Program-made: the position numbers and the translations under genes
The notes under the pieces: model-generated
Told to the model about the DNA's origin: nothing
What the model saw: the letters and a program-made list of their open reading frames with translations, nothing else
The model's database searches: none
Shown: piece after piece, positions 16,816 through 24,650 of the stretch
Numbering within the stretch: position 1 is the stretch's first letter
Layout of the letters: each line of letters starts with the position of its first letter
DNA from: Actinorhabdospora filicis
Lineage (GTDB): Bacteria > Actinomycetota > Actinomycetes > Mycobacteriales > Micromonosporaceae
Direction: 5' to 3'
Assembly: GCF_030269765.1 (NCBI RefSeq)
Contig: NZ_BSTX01000001.1
Coordinates: 1,309,370 to 1,373,369 of the forward strand
DNA: 64,000 nucleotides

Positions 16816-17466
16816 TCACTCCGCCTTCGCCACCCCCACCGGGCAGCTCATCCCGTTCGGCCCGATGTTGCAGTAGCCGCCGGGGTTCTTGTCCAGGTAC
16901 TGCTGGTGGTACTCCTCGGCGAAGTAGTACTCCCCCAGCGGGGCGATCTCGGTGGTGATCGGCCCGAAGCCGGCCGCCTTGACCACCGGTTCGAAGGCGT
17001 CCTTCGAGGCGAGGGCGGCTTTGAGTTGCGCGTCGGTGGTGGTCAGGATCGCCGAGCGGTACTGGGTGCCGATGTCGTTGCCCTGGCGCATGCCCTGGGT
17101 GGGGTCGTGGTTCTCCCAGAAGGTCTTCAGGAGGGTCTCGTAGCCCACCTCGGCGGGCTGGTAGACGACCTGGACGACCTCGGTGTGGCCGGTGTAGCCG
17201 GTGCAGACCTCTTCGTAGGTCGGGTTCGGCGAGTAGCCGGCGGCGTAGCCGACGGAGGTGGAGTAGACGCCGGGCAGGCGCCAGAAGATGCGCTCGGCGC
17301 CCCAGAAGCAGCCCATGCCGAACACGGCGATCTCGGTGTCGGCGGGCCAGGGGCCGGTGAGGGGGGTGCCCAGGACGGTGTGACGCGCGGGGACCGGCAT
17401 CGCCTCGGGGCGGCCGGGGAGGGCGACGTCGGGGGTGACCATCTCGATCTTGCGACGCAGGAACAT
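16816..17466 (-). CDS. msrA: Peptide methionine sulfoxide reductase MsrA
   Basis: This 216-residue enzyme reduces methionine-S-sulfoxide in proteins. The active-site motif [12 protein letters not shown] contains the catalytic Cys. [12 protein letters not shown], the [21 protein letters not shown] region and a C-terminal [16 protein letters not shown] with two candidate resolving Cys match the longer E. coli-type MsrA. ATG 17466 gives [13 protein letters not shown]; the frame is open further upstream, but that part overlaps metB on the other strand. It is divergent from metB, a coupling of sulfur amino acid repair and synthesis. Confidence 0.95.
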   Translation of the reverse strand: MFLRRKIEMVTPDVALPGRPEAMPVPARHTVLGTPLTGPWPADTEIAVFGMGCFWGAERIFWRLPGVYSTSVGYAAGYSPNPTYEEVCTGYTGHTEVVQVVYQPAEVGYETLLKTFWENHDPTQGMRQGNDIGTQYRSAILTTTDAQLKAALASKDAFEPVVKAAGFGPITTEIAPLGEYYFAEEYHQQYLDKNPGGYCNIGPNGMSCPVGVAKAE

Positions 17467-17577
17467 GCCCCAATTCTCGCTCGCCGCAACGGCGTCCGCG
17501 CGTGATGTAAGAGACTCGCAAGGCTCAAACGGGTGGGACGGCGTGTGATCGGGCGCGCGGTGAGCGAGACTCTTCCA

Positions 17578-18720
17578 ATGACCGAAGGCTTCTCCACACG
17601 AGCGATTCACGCCGGACAGCCCGCCGACCCGGTGACGGGCGCGGTCGTCACGCCGATCTACGCGACCTCCACCTATCTGCAGGACGCCGTCGGGCAGATG
17701 CGGAACGGGTACGAGTACAGCCGGACGAAGAACCCGACGCGCCTGGCGCTCGAAGAGTGCCTGGCCGCCCTCGAAGAGGGCACGCACGGCTTCGCGTTCG
17801 CCTCCGGCCTGGCCGCCGAGGACACGCTGCTGCGCGCGATCTGCTCCCCCGGCGACCACGTCGTCATCCCGAACGACGCCTACGGCGGCACCTACCGCCT
17901 GTTCGCGAAGGTCGCCAGCCGCTGGGGCCTGAACTACACCCCCGCCGCGATCAGCGACGTGGACGCGGTGCGCGCCGCCGTCACCGACAAGACCACGGTC
18001 ATCTGGGTCGAGACGCCCACCAACCCGCTGCTGAACATCGCCGACATCGAGGCGCTCGGCGTCCTCGCCCGCGAGATCGGCGCGAAGCTGGTCGTGGACA
18101 ACACCTTCGCGTCCCCGTACCTCCAGCGGCCCCTGACGCTGGGCGCCGACGTCATCGTGCACTCCACCACCAAGTACGTGGGCGGGCACTCCGACGTGGT
18201 CGGCGGCGCGCTCATCGTCAAGGACGAGGAGATGGCCGCCGAGCTGGGGTTCCACCAGAACTCCATGGGCGCCGTGGCGTCCCCGTTCGACGCGTGGCTG
18301 ACCCTGCGCGGCATCAAGACCCTCGCGGTGCGCATGGAACGCCACTGCGACAACGCCGAACGAGTCGTCGAATGGCTCGCCGGACGCAACGACATCAGCG
18401 AGATCCGCTACCCCGGACTCACCGAACACCCCGGCCACAAGGTCGCCGCCGCCCAGATGCGCCGCTTCGGCGGCATGATCTCGGTCCGGCTGCGCGGTGG
18501 CGAGCAGTCCGCCATCGACGTCTGCAACCGCACTAAACTGTTCACGCTCGGGGAGTCGCTGGGCGGCGTCGAATCGCTCATCGAACACCCCGGCCGGATG
18601 ACGCACGCGTCAACCGAGGGCTCTCCGCTGGAGGTGCCCGGCGACCTGCTCCGCCTGTCGGTGGGCATCGAGGACGCCGAGGACCTGCTGGCGGACCTGT
18701 CCCAGGCCTTCGGCGACTAA
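17578..18720 (+). CDS. metB: Cystathionine gamma-synthase
   Basis: This 380-residue Cys/Met-metabolism PLP enzyme has the N-terminal [20 protein letters not shown], a PLP-phosphate site [21 protein letters not shown] and the PLP lysine in [16 protein letters not shown]. It forms cystathionine from an activated homoserine and cysteine. Gamma-lyase is a possible alternative in actinobacteria, since the two are hard to separate by sequence. ATG 17578 starts the conserved block; GTG 17560 is possible. The gene is followed ten bases later by the amidase-like gene, probably on the same transcript. No SAM riboswitch is visible upstream. Confidence 0.9.
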   Translation: MTEGFSTRAIHAGQPADPVTGAVVTPIYATSTYLQDAVGQMRNGYEYSRTKNPTRLALEECLAALEEGTHGFAFASGLAAEDTLLRAICSPGDHVVIPNDAYGGTYRLFAKVASRWGLNYTPAAISDVDAVRAAVTDKTTVIWVETPTNPLLNIADIEALGVLAREIGAKLVVDNTFASPYLQRPLTLGADVIVHSTTKYVGGHSDVVGGALIVKDEEMAAELGFHQNSMGAVASPFDAWLTLRGIKTLAVRMERHCDNAERVVEWLAGRNDISEIRYPGLTEHPGHKVAAAQMRRFGGMISVRLRGGEQSAIDVCNRTKLFTLGESLGGVESLIEHPGRMTHASTEGSPLEVPGDLLRLSVGIEDAEDLLADLSQAFGD

Positions 18721-18730
18721 GAGGAGACAC

Positions 18731-20092
18731 GTGAGCTGGGCAGCGACGACCGCGCGCCAGATCTCTCGCGCGGTACGGCGTGGCGACGCCACCGCCGGAT
18801 CCGTCGTGGACCAGCACCTGCGCCACGCCGCGACCGTCCAGAGTGGACGGCGCGGCGATCCCTACGCGGAACTGCGGACGCTCGGCGCGCTCGCCGAGGC
18901 CGCCGCCGTGGACGACCTGGCGGACCTCGGCAGCCTCGCGCTGGCCGGGGTCCCCGTCGCGGTGGGCGAACTGCTCCCGGTGGCGGGGGTGGCCGCCCGC
19001 CACGGCAGCGCCGCCTACACCGGGCCCGTCGCCGATCAGGACCACGAGGCGGTGCGGCGGCTGCGGGGCGCGGGCGCCGTCATCGCCGGGATCACCCGGA
19101 CCACCGAGCTGGGCCTGTGGTCCACATCGGACGGCCCGCGCAATCCGTGGCGCGACGACCGGGGCGTGGGCGGCGCGGAGAACGGCGCGGCCGCGGCCGT
19201 CGCCTACGGCACGGTCCCCATCGCGATCGGCGTGGACGCCCTGGGCGGCGTGCGGATCCCGGCCGCCGCGTCGGGGATCGTGGGCTTCAAACCGGGCCGG
19301 GGCGTCGTCCCGGCCCTGAGCGGGACCGCCGACTGGTTCGGCCTGGCCGCGCCCGGCATCCTGGCGACCACCGTCGGGGACGCCGCGGCGGCCTTCGGCG
19401 TCCTGGCCGGCCACAGCGTCCGCCCGGGCGGCGAGCTGTTCGAGCCGGTGGCACCCTCGCGGCTGCGCATCGCGGTCACCGCGTCCCCGCCGCTGGCCGG
19501 AAGGCACGGCGACCGGCCGGAGTGGGACGCGCTGCGCTCGATCATCAAGCTGCTGACCGCCGCCGGGCACGACGCGCACAAGGCGTCCTTCGCGCTGCCG
19601 CCGCACGCGCACGGCGCGATCTTCTCGGCGTGGACGGCCACGGCCTACCTGTCGTCGCTGCGGCTGGACAAGGGCCGCCTGGAGCGCCGGACGCGCCGCC
19701 ACGTGTCCATCGGGCAGCGCGTCTACCTGAACGGCCTGCTCGGCGCGGTCGACAACTGGCGCCGACGCGCTTCGGAATGGTTCGGGCAGGAGTCCTTCGA
19801 CGTCCTGATCACCCCGGTCCTGCCGGGCCCGGCGCCGGTCGCCGAGGAGTGGTCGGCGCGTTCGTGGCGCTCGAACCTGGCGGCCTCGACGCGGCTGACC
19901 ACGTTCACCTCGGCGTGGAACCTGACCGGACTGCCCGCACTGGTCCTGCCCACCGGGACGCGCGGCGACGGGCTGCCCTCGGCGGTGCAGCTGGTGGGCC
20001 CCCCGGACTCCGAGGAGACGCTGCTGGACCTGGGCGCGCAGCTGGGTTCGGCGCTGAACCTGCGCCGCTACGCCCCCTGGGTTCTGCCCTAG
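18731..20092 (+). CDS. Amidase-signature-fold protein without its catalytic triad
   Basis: This 453-residue protein aligns throughout with amidase-signature enzymes (LAGVPVAV..., RLRGAGAVIAGIT, GVRIPAAASGIVGFKPGRG, PALVLPTGTRGDGLPSAVQLVG). The Ser-cisSer-Lys triad is gone: the usual VAVKD reads VAVGE, the GGSSGGS loop reads GGAENGA, and GGSIR reads GGVR with Gly at the nucleophile position. The frame is intact and well coded with a good GAGGAG site before GTG 18731, so it is a maintained pseudoenzyme rather than a decayed gene. It follows metB by ten bases. The role is unknown. Confidence 0.85.
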   Translation: MSWAATTARQISRAVRRGDATAGSVVDQHLRHAATVQSGRRGDPYAELRTLGALAEAAAVDDLADLGSLALAGVPVAVGELLPVAGVAARHGSAAYTGPVADQDHEAVRRLRGAGAVIAGITRTTELGLWSTSDGPRNPWRDDRGVGGAENGAAAAVAYGTVPIAIGVDALGGVRIPAAASGIVGFKPGRGVVPALSGTADWFGLAAPGILATTVGDAAAAFGVLAGHSVRPGGELFEPVAPSRLRIAVTASPPLAGRHGDRPEWDALRSIIKLLTAAGHDAHKASFALPPHAHGAIFSAWTATAYLSSLRLDKGRLERRTRRHVSIGQRVYLNGLLGAVDNWRRRASEWFGQESFDVLITPVLPGPAPVAEEWSARSWRSNLAASTRLTTFTSAWNLTGLPALVLPTGTRGDGLPSAVQLVGPPDSEETLLDLGAQLGSALNLRRYAPWVLP

Positions 20093-20098
20093 GCGGCG

Positions 20099-20596
20099 TT
20101 AGTTCCCGAAGGGCTTGAAGGCCATCATGATCGCCGCGACCGCGTAGAGCGCGACGGTCAGCCCGGCCAGCGCGAGCAGGCGTCCGCGCTGCTGGTCGAC
20201 CAGGGCCGTGGCGACGGCGGCCCGCTCCGGGTCGTTGGGGGTGTCGGGGACCTCCGGGGACGCCGAGACGGCCTCCTCCACGTGCTTGGCCGCCCGCGAC
20301 AGCACGCCCGGGAGCACCAGGACGTCCAGGAGCACCGCGATGACGTAGACGGTCGCCGCGATCGTCACCCACGGCGTCCCGAAGCGGTAGGTCGTGCTCT
20401 GCCCGAGCGCGAGCAGCCCGCTCCCGGCGATGAGCAGCGTGAGCAGCCCGAACTGGAGGGTGCGCTTACCGGCCCGGCGGATCCGCTCGGGGTCGCGCGC
20501 GACCAGCCCGGTCACCGCCATGAACGGGACGAACGCCGCCGGCCCGGTCAGCAGGACCGCGAACAGGACGTGCAGGGTGACCACGAACCGGTACAT
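20099..20596 (-). CDS. Four-helix membrane protein (DUF2269-like)
   Basis: This 165-residue protein has helices around residues 5-27, 45-62, 72-92 and 140-160, and begins MYRFVVTLHVLFAVLLTGPAAF. A soluble acidic loop (SASPEVPDTPNDPERAAV) precedes the last helix. ATG 20596 is preferred to 20644, which would add a non-hydrophobic leader. It is convergent with the amidase-like gene. The resemblance to DUF2269 is tentative and the function unknown. Confidence 0.65.
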   Translation of the reverse strand: MYRFVVTLHVLFAVLLTGPAAFVPFMAVTGLVARDPERIRRAGKRTLQFGLLTLLIAGSGLLALGQSTTYRFGTPWVTIAATVYVIAVLLDVLVLPGVLSRAAKHVEEAVSASPEVPDTPNDPERAAVATALVDQQRGRLLALAGLTVALYAVAAIMMAFKPFGN

Positions 20597-20647
20597 ACGG
20601 TGATCGTATGCCCACGGGGCCCCAAAAAGCGCCGGGGACGCCAAAGA

Positions 20648-20680
20648 GAACCGGCCGGGTCATCGCGACCCGGCCGGTTC
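20648..20680 (-). terminator. Hairpin downstream of greA
   Basis: Perfect 14-base arms GAACCGGCCGGGTC (20648-20661) and GACCCGGCCGGTTC (20667-20680). On the minus strand it follows greA and is trailed by TCTCTTTGG, a weak U-tract. Confidence 0.75.
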
Positions 20681-20701
20681 CGCGAAGGTTCGTGGACGGC
20701 C

Positions 20702-21199
20702 TCAGCCGCCGTACTGCCCGATCTCGATGACCTTCACCTTGATCTCGGCGCCGGAGGGCACCTGGTAGGTGACGACGTCGCCGGTCTTGGCGCCGAGGAT
20801 GGCCACGCCCAGCGCCGATTCGGGGCTGTAGACGGTGAGGTCGGTGGTGGGCGCGATCTCGCGCGAGCCCAGGAGGAAGGTCTCGGTGTCGTCGGGGTCC
20901 TCGTCGAACGCGATCGTCACCACGTTCCCGACCGACACCTGGGAGGCGTCGGGAGCCTCACCGACGTGGGCGGTGCGGAGGAACTCCTGGAGGTACCGGA
21001 TGCGGCCCTCCATCTTCCCCTGCTCCTCCTTGGCGGCGTGGTAGCCGCCGTTCTCCTTAAGGTCGCCCTCTTCACGGCGGGCGTTGATCTCGGCCGCCAT
21101 TTCCGGTCGCCTGGCGATCAGCTCGTCCAGCTCGCCCTGGAGCCGGTCGTGGGCCTCCTGCGAGAGCCAGGTGCCCGCTTTTTCGTTACTGATGGACAC
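20702..21199 (-). CDS. greA: Transcription elongation factor GreA
   Basis: This 165-residue protein has an N-terminal coiled-coil hairpin (TWLSQEAHDRLQGELDELIARRP..., then REEGDLKENGGYHAAKEEQGKMEGRI with the acidic tip D-L-K-E-N) and a C-terminal FKBP-like domain (YSPESALGVAILGAKTGDVVTYQVPSG). It binds the RNA polymerase secondary channel and stimulates cleavage of backtracked RNA. ATG 21199 has AGGAAAAGG upstream on the minus strand. The neighbours DUF4307 and mca are a conserved actinobacterial context. Confidence 0.95.
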   Translation of the reverse strand: MSISNEKAGTWLSQEAHDRLQGELDELIARRPEMAAEINARREEGDLKENGGYHAAKEEQGKMEGRIRYLQEFLRTAHVGEAPDASQVSVGNVVTIAFDEDPDDTETFLLGSREIAPTTDLTVYSPESALGVAILGAKTGDVVTYQVPSGAEIKVKVIEIGQYGG

Positions 21200-21288
21200 G
21201 ACCCTTTTCCTCCGGGATTGGTTGGGTTAAATGACTAAGTTACCAGCGTGGGGTGAGTTCGCGCCTCCCCCGAATACGGAGTTTGTCG

Positions 21289-21711
21289 CTACCGCTTCGC
21301 GGGGTAGCAGCGCTGGACCTCGCCGGTCACCGGCCGGTCTCCGCTGGTGGAGAGCGTGTACGTCATCGTGACGGTCTCGCCGTCCGATGGAACGGACACC
21401 TCGGCGCGGCCCACTTCGGCCCCGTCCCGGGACCTGGCGCGCACCTGACATAGGGCGGACTCCCCGTCGGGCTTGGTGACCGAGAAGGTGATGTCCACCG
21501 ACGCGTCATGCGTCTCATAGGAGATGATCTGTCCCGCGTAGTCGGTGTCGCCGTACTGCTGGTACAGCTTCACCGAGATCGCCAGCCCGCCCAGGACGGC
21601 CACCACGGCCGCGATGACGACGAGCGGACGGGACATGCCACGACGTCCCTCTCGCCGCCGCCCATAACGACCGCGCGGGAAACGCACCGGTGTGGTGCGG
21701 GTCTCGCTCAT
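21289..21711 (-). CDS. DUF4307 domain-containing membrane protein
   Basis: This 140-residue protein has a basic N-terminus (FPRGRYGRRREGRRG), one membrane helix (PLVVIAAVVAVLGGLAISV, about residues 28-46) and a beta-rich extracytoplasmic domain ending GEVQRCYPAKR. The helix followed by a YYQQYG-like step and the final Cys-Tyr fits DUF4307, an actinobacterial family usually found next to mca, as here. ATG 21711 starts SETRTTPVRF; the longer frame is not supported. The function is unknown. Confidence 0.8.
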   Translation of the reverse strand: MSETRTTPVRFPRGRYGRRREGRRGMSRPLVVIAAVVAVLGGLAISVKLYQQYGDTDYAGQIISYETHDASVDITFSVTKPDGESALCQVRARSRDGAEVGRAEVSVPSDGETVTMTYTLSTSGDRPVTGEVQRCYPAKR

Positions 21712-21938
21712 GGTCGCTCCTGAGTGTCGTACGCGTCGGGAAGAATCGATTATGCCTGCCGCCGGGCCGAACGGCCCACCCCCGGTCCGAATCGTACGCA
21801 CATGTCCCATCGATACCGACGGTGACAACGCCCCGGCGCAGAATTACGCCCCGGTTTCCGGGCATGAACGGCGGCGCGGTCCTGTTGGGGATCTACGTAC
21901 GTCCCGGCCAACACTGACGAATTGATCAAGGAGACATG

Positions 21939-22811
21939 GTGTCCGAACAGCTGCGCCTCATGGCCGTCCACGCCCACCCCGACGACGAGTCGAGCAAGGG
22001 CGCGGCGACCATGGCCCGTTACGTCAAGGAGGGCGTGGACGTCCTGGTGGTCACCTGCACCGGCGGCGAGCGCGGCAGCGTCCTGAACCCGAAGATGGAC
22101 CGCCCGGAAGTCTTGGAGAACATCACCGAGATCCGCGCCAAGGAGATGGACCGCGCCCGCGAGATCCTCGGCGTCCGCCAGGAGTGGCTCGGTTTCGTCG
22201 ACTCCGGCCTCCCCGAGGGCTGGCTGCCCGACTCGGGAGTGGAACTCCCCGAGGACTGCTTCTACCTGGTCCCCCTGGAGCAGGCCGCCGCCCCCTTGGT
22301 CAAGTCCATCCGCGAACAGCGCCCCCACGTGGTCCTGACCTACGACGAAGACGGCGGCTACCCCCACCCCGACCACATCAAGACCCACGAGATCACCATG
22401 GAGGCCGTCAAAGCCGCCGCCGACCCCACCCGCTACCCCGAACTCGGCGAAGCCTGGCAGGTGGACAAGCTCTACTACCACATGAGCTTCGGCCGCCAGC
22501 GCGTCATGGCCCTCCACGAAGCCATGCTCGCCGCCGGACTCGAATCCCCCTACGCCGCCTGGCTCGACGAACGCGACTGGAGCCGCGACAAGGGCACCCG
22601 CGTCACGACCAAGGTCGAATGCGCGGAATTCTTCCCCACCCGCGACGACGCCCTGCGCGCCCACGCCACCCAGGTCGACCCCGACGGCTTCTGGTTCGCC
22701 ATCCCCCAGGAGATCCAGCAGAACGTCTGGCCCACCGAGGACTACGAACTGGTGGAGTCGACCGTGGAGACGGCGAAGCCGGAGGACGACCTGTTCGCAG
22801 GGCTGCGGTAG
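21939..22811 (+). CDS. mca: Mycothiol S-conjugate amidase
   Basis: This protein of about 290 residues belongs to the LmbE/PIG-L zinc deacetylase family. The zinc motif is AVHAHPDDESSKGAATMARYV, with TCTGGERGS, YDEDGGYPHPDHIKTHEI (second zinc ligand region) and DPDGFWFAIP. It cleaves mycothiol-toxin conjugates so that the mercapturic acid can be exported. The serine pair in DDESSKG and the length favour Mca over MshB. AAGGAG at 21928-21933 is five bases from GTG 21939 but only two from ATG 21936, so the GTG is chosen. It marks an organism using mycothiol. Confidence 0.93.
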   Translation: MSEQLRLMAVHAHPDDESSKGAATMARYVKEGVDVLVVTCTGGERGSVLNPKMDRPEVLENITEIRAKEMDRAREILGVRQEWLGFVDSGLPEGWLPDSGVELPEDCFYLVPLEQAAAPLVKSIREQRPHVVLTYDEDGGYPHPDHIKTHEITMEAVKAAADPTRYPELGEAWQVDKLYYHMSFGRQRVMALHEAMLAAGLESPYAAWLDERDWSRDKGTRVTTKVECAEFFPTRDDALRAHATQVDPDGFWFAIPQEIQQNVWPTEDYELVESTVETAKPEDDLFAGLR

Positions 22812-22871
22812 CGGGCGAGAACTGAATGACGACGACTTCCCCGGAGCGGAGACGGCTCCGGGTGGGGAGTT

Positions 22872-22901
22872 GAGGGCGCGCGGCACAAGCCGCGCGCCCT
22901 C
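22872..22901 (+). terminator. Hairpin after mca
   Basis: Perfect 13-base arms GAGGGCGCGCGGC (22872-22884) and GCCGCGCGCCCTC (22889-22901) around ACAA. There is no strong U-tract. Position 60 bp past mca supports termination. Confidence 0.7.
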
Positions 22902-22925
22902 GTCACATGTGGAGGCGGAAGATCT

Positions 22926-23070
22926 GAGCCGGGCATGGTGACTGGCTGGCAACGGGGTCAAAACCCGGGCAAGGACAAAAGCTCGTTGTTTTAGAGCCGG
23001 GCACAGTGACTGGCTGGCTACGGGGTCAAGACCCGGGCAACAGACGGAGCTTGTTGTTTTAGAGCCGGAC
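22926..23070 (+). repeat. Tandem 68-bp repeat, two copies plus a partial third
   Basis: GAGCCGG starts at 22926, 22994 and 23062, an exact 68-bp period. Copies 1 and 2 differ at scattered positions (for example CATGG/CACAG, GGCAAC/GGCTAC, CAAAAC/CAAGAC). Each unit carries GGGTC-AA-GACCC-like dyad symmetry and ends GTTGTTTTAGAGCCGG. No coding frame fits. Confidence 0.85.
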
Positions 23071-23177
23071 CGAGACGGCCTGTAAGACGCAAGACAACAC
23101 GGGCCCGGGACCAGATCTGCGGGGGCTGTCTCGGGATAGGAGAGGTGGATCCTCCGTCGGTCGGCCAGACGTGGTTT

Positions 23178-23245
23178 CAGAACGCAGGTTCTGGGGGTGT
23201 CAAGACACGCCCTTCCGTCTTGACACCCCCAGGTTCTGCGTTCAG
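23178..23245. repeat. Long inverted repeat (hairpin)
   Basis: Two 29-base arms (23178-23206 and 23217-23245) are complementary at 25 of 29 positions. The inner 16 bases (CTGGGGGTGTCAAGAC and its complement) match perfectly around a 10-base loop, ACGCCCTTCC. It is far from any gene end, has no U-tract, and is longer than a usual terminator stem. Confidence 0.85.
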
Positions 23246-23562
23246 CGTCGTACCAGCCGGCCAGAGGAGGAGACGCCTCCCGAGAGAGGTCCGGCGTCCA
23301 GGGGCCGCACCCCTGGTCGGGTCCTAGGGCTGAAAGCCCTGACCAGACGGCGACCGTGTCATAGCGCCGATGTGGCGAATAGAGGGCGGTCGATCCGTGG
23401 GGTGGGGCGAGAAGCGCGGGGAGACGCGCTCGGGCTGAGGGCGACGGGAGAGGTGCCGCAACGGGGGGTGTGGCAGCGAGGCTCGCGACGGCTGCGGCCA
23501 GGGCTGGGGACCCACCCCCACAACTCCCACCCCCCACCCCTCCCCCTTGATACCGTCACCCC

Positions 23563-24153
23563 GTGCCTCCAACCCGCCGCCGCCCCTCCGGCCCCTCCCC
23601 CCGCCCGGGAGCCCCGAAACCCGCCAAACCCGCCAAGCCCACCAAGGCCGCCAAACCCACCGCCGGCCCCAAAAAACCCAAACCCCGCGGCACCCGCCCC
23701 GACCGCGCCCCCGGCACCCGCCGCAAGACCGACCCCACCCCCAAGCCCGTCCAGCGCATCAAACCCCCTCGTCCCCGCCGCATGTCCGCGCGGACGGCGA
23801 TCCTCGCCCTCGTCCTCTCGGCTCTCGCCCTGGCCTACGCCTACCCCGTCCGCACCTACTTCGCGCAGCGCTCCGACATCGAGGCCCTGGAGGCCGCGCA
23901 GCAGTCGCAGCGGGAGCGCATCTCGGCGCTGGAGACCGAGCGCGCGAAGTGGAACGACGACGCCTACGTGATCACGCAGGCGCGGATCCATCTGCTGCTG
24001 GTGCGTCCGGGTGAGAAGCCGCTGATCATCATCGACGACCCGGCGGGGGCGGCGAAGGACTCAGGTCACCCTCTGGACCAGCCCGTGGAGGAGCCCGGTA
24101 CCTGGTACGAGAAACTGTGGGGCAGCGTCGACGGAGCGGACAAGGCAGGATGA
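23563..24153 (+). CDS. ftsB: Septum formation initiator FtsB/DivIC family protein
   Basis: This 196-residue protein has a long basic Pro/Lys/Ala-rich cytoplasmic tail (about residues 1-72), one membrane helix (ARTAILALVLSALALAYAY), then a coiled coil (RSDIEALEAAQQSQRERISALETERAKWND) and the family motif DDAYVITQARIHLLLVRPGE. It bridges divisome proteins at the septum. GTG 23563 starts the tail. Its stop overlaps the DUF501 start (ATGA), and ppx follows. In many actinobacteria eno lies directly upstream of this gene; here the repeat-bearing spacer is found instead. Confidence 0.9.
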   Translation: MPPTRRRPSGPSPRPGAPKPAKPAKPTKAAKPTAGPKKPKPRGTRPDRAPGTRRKTDPTPKPVQRIKPPRPRRMSARTAILALVLSALALAYAYPVRTYFAQRSDIEALEAAQQSQRERISALETERAKWNDDAYVITQARIHLLLVRPGEKPLIIIDDPAGAAKDSGHPLDQPVEEPGTWYEKLWGSVDGADKAG

Positions 24154-24650
24154 CTTTCAGCGAGACCGATCGTGAGGCCGTGAAGCAGCAGCTCGGCCGC
24201 GAGCCCAGGGACGTCCACGACGTCGCCCATCGTTGCCCGTGCGGCAATCCGGACGTGGTGACGACCCCGCCGAGGCTCTCCGACGGGACGCCGTTCCCGA
24301 CGACCTACTACCTCACGTGCCCGAAGGCGGCCGGTGCGGTGGGCGGCCTGGAGGCGGCGGGGGTCATGAAGGGGATGCAGGAGCGTCTCGCCGAGGACCC
24401 CGAACTCAAGCGGCAGTACGAACGCGCCCACGAGGACTACCTGGAGCGCCGCAGGGCCTTGGGTGAGGTCCCCGAGATCGACGGCATCTCCGCCGGTGGC
24501 ATGCCCGATCGCGTCAAGTGCCTGCACGTCCACCTCGGCCATTCGCTGGCGGTGGGACGCGGCGTCAACCCGTTCGGTGACGAGACCCGCGATCTGGTGG
24601 GCGAGTGGTGGGCCAACGGCCCGTGCGTACGGGAAGCCGACGAGGCATGA
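24150..24650 (+). CDS. DUF501 domain-containing protein
   Basis: This 166-residue protein is of the actinobacterial DUF501 family. It begins MTFSETDREAVKQQLGREPRD and contains HRCPCGNPDVVTTPPRLSDGTPFPTTYYLTCPKA and RVKCLHVHLGHSLAVGRGVNPFGDE. The CPCG, TCP and KCLHVHLGH elements are conserved Cys/His positions that may bind a metal. It is translationally coupled on both sides (ATGA overlaps with ftsB and ppx). The order ftsB-DUF501-ppx is conserved in actinobacteria. The function is unknown. Confidence 0.9.
   Translation: MTFSETDREAVKQQLGREPRDVHDVAHRCPCGNPDVVTTPPRLSDGTPFPTTYYLTCPKAAGAVGGLEAAGVMKGMQERLAEDPELKRQYERAHEDYLERRRALGEVPEIDGISAGGMPDRVKCLHVHLGHSLAVGRGVNPFGDETRDLVGEWWANGPCVREADEA

Larger units (their letters stand above)
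22812..23562. other. Gene-free 750-bp region with repeats and hairpins
   Basis: No reading frame here has convincing codon use. From about 22925 to 23250 the base composition is visibly less GC-rich than the surrounding genes. It contains the mca terminator, a 68-bp tandem repeat, a long imperfect hairpin, and smaller hairpins such as CCAGGGG...CCCCTGG (near 23298) and AGGGCT...AGCCCT (near 23327). The last 100 bases before ftsB are C-rich on the plus strand and end TTGATACCGTCACCCC before the GTG start. It lies at the boundary of two gene blocks that are each conserved in actinobacteria. Confidence 0.6.

Noticed and set aside
17467..17577. Possible SAM riboswitch before metB
   Set aside because: Only about 110 bp between the divergent genes, with no multi-helix structure recognisable by eye.
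17467..18606. An upstream extension of the msrA frame across metB
   Set aside because: It runs antisense through the cystathionine gamma-synthase gene. ATG 17466 gives a normal MsrA.
22985..23066. GTTTTAGAGC-like words in the 68-bp repeats resemble the start of a Cas9-type CRISPR repeat
   Set aside because: Only two full copies exist, the intervening sequence is itself repeated rather than unique, and no cas genes are nearby. It is a tandem repeat, not a CRISPR array.
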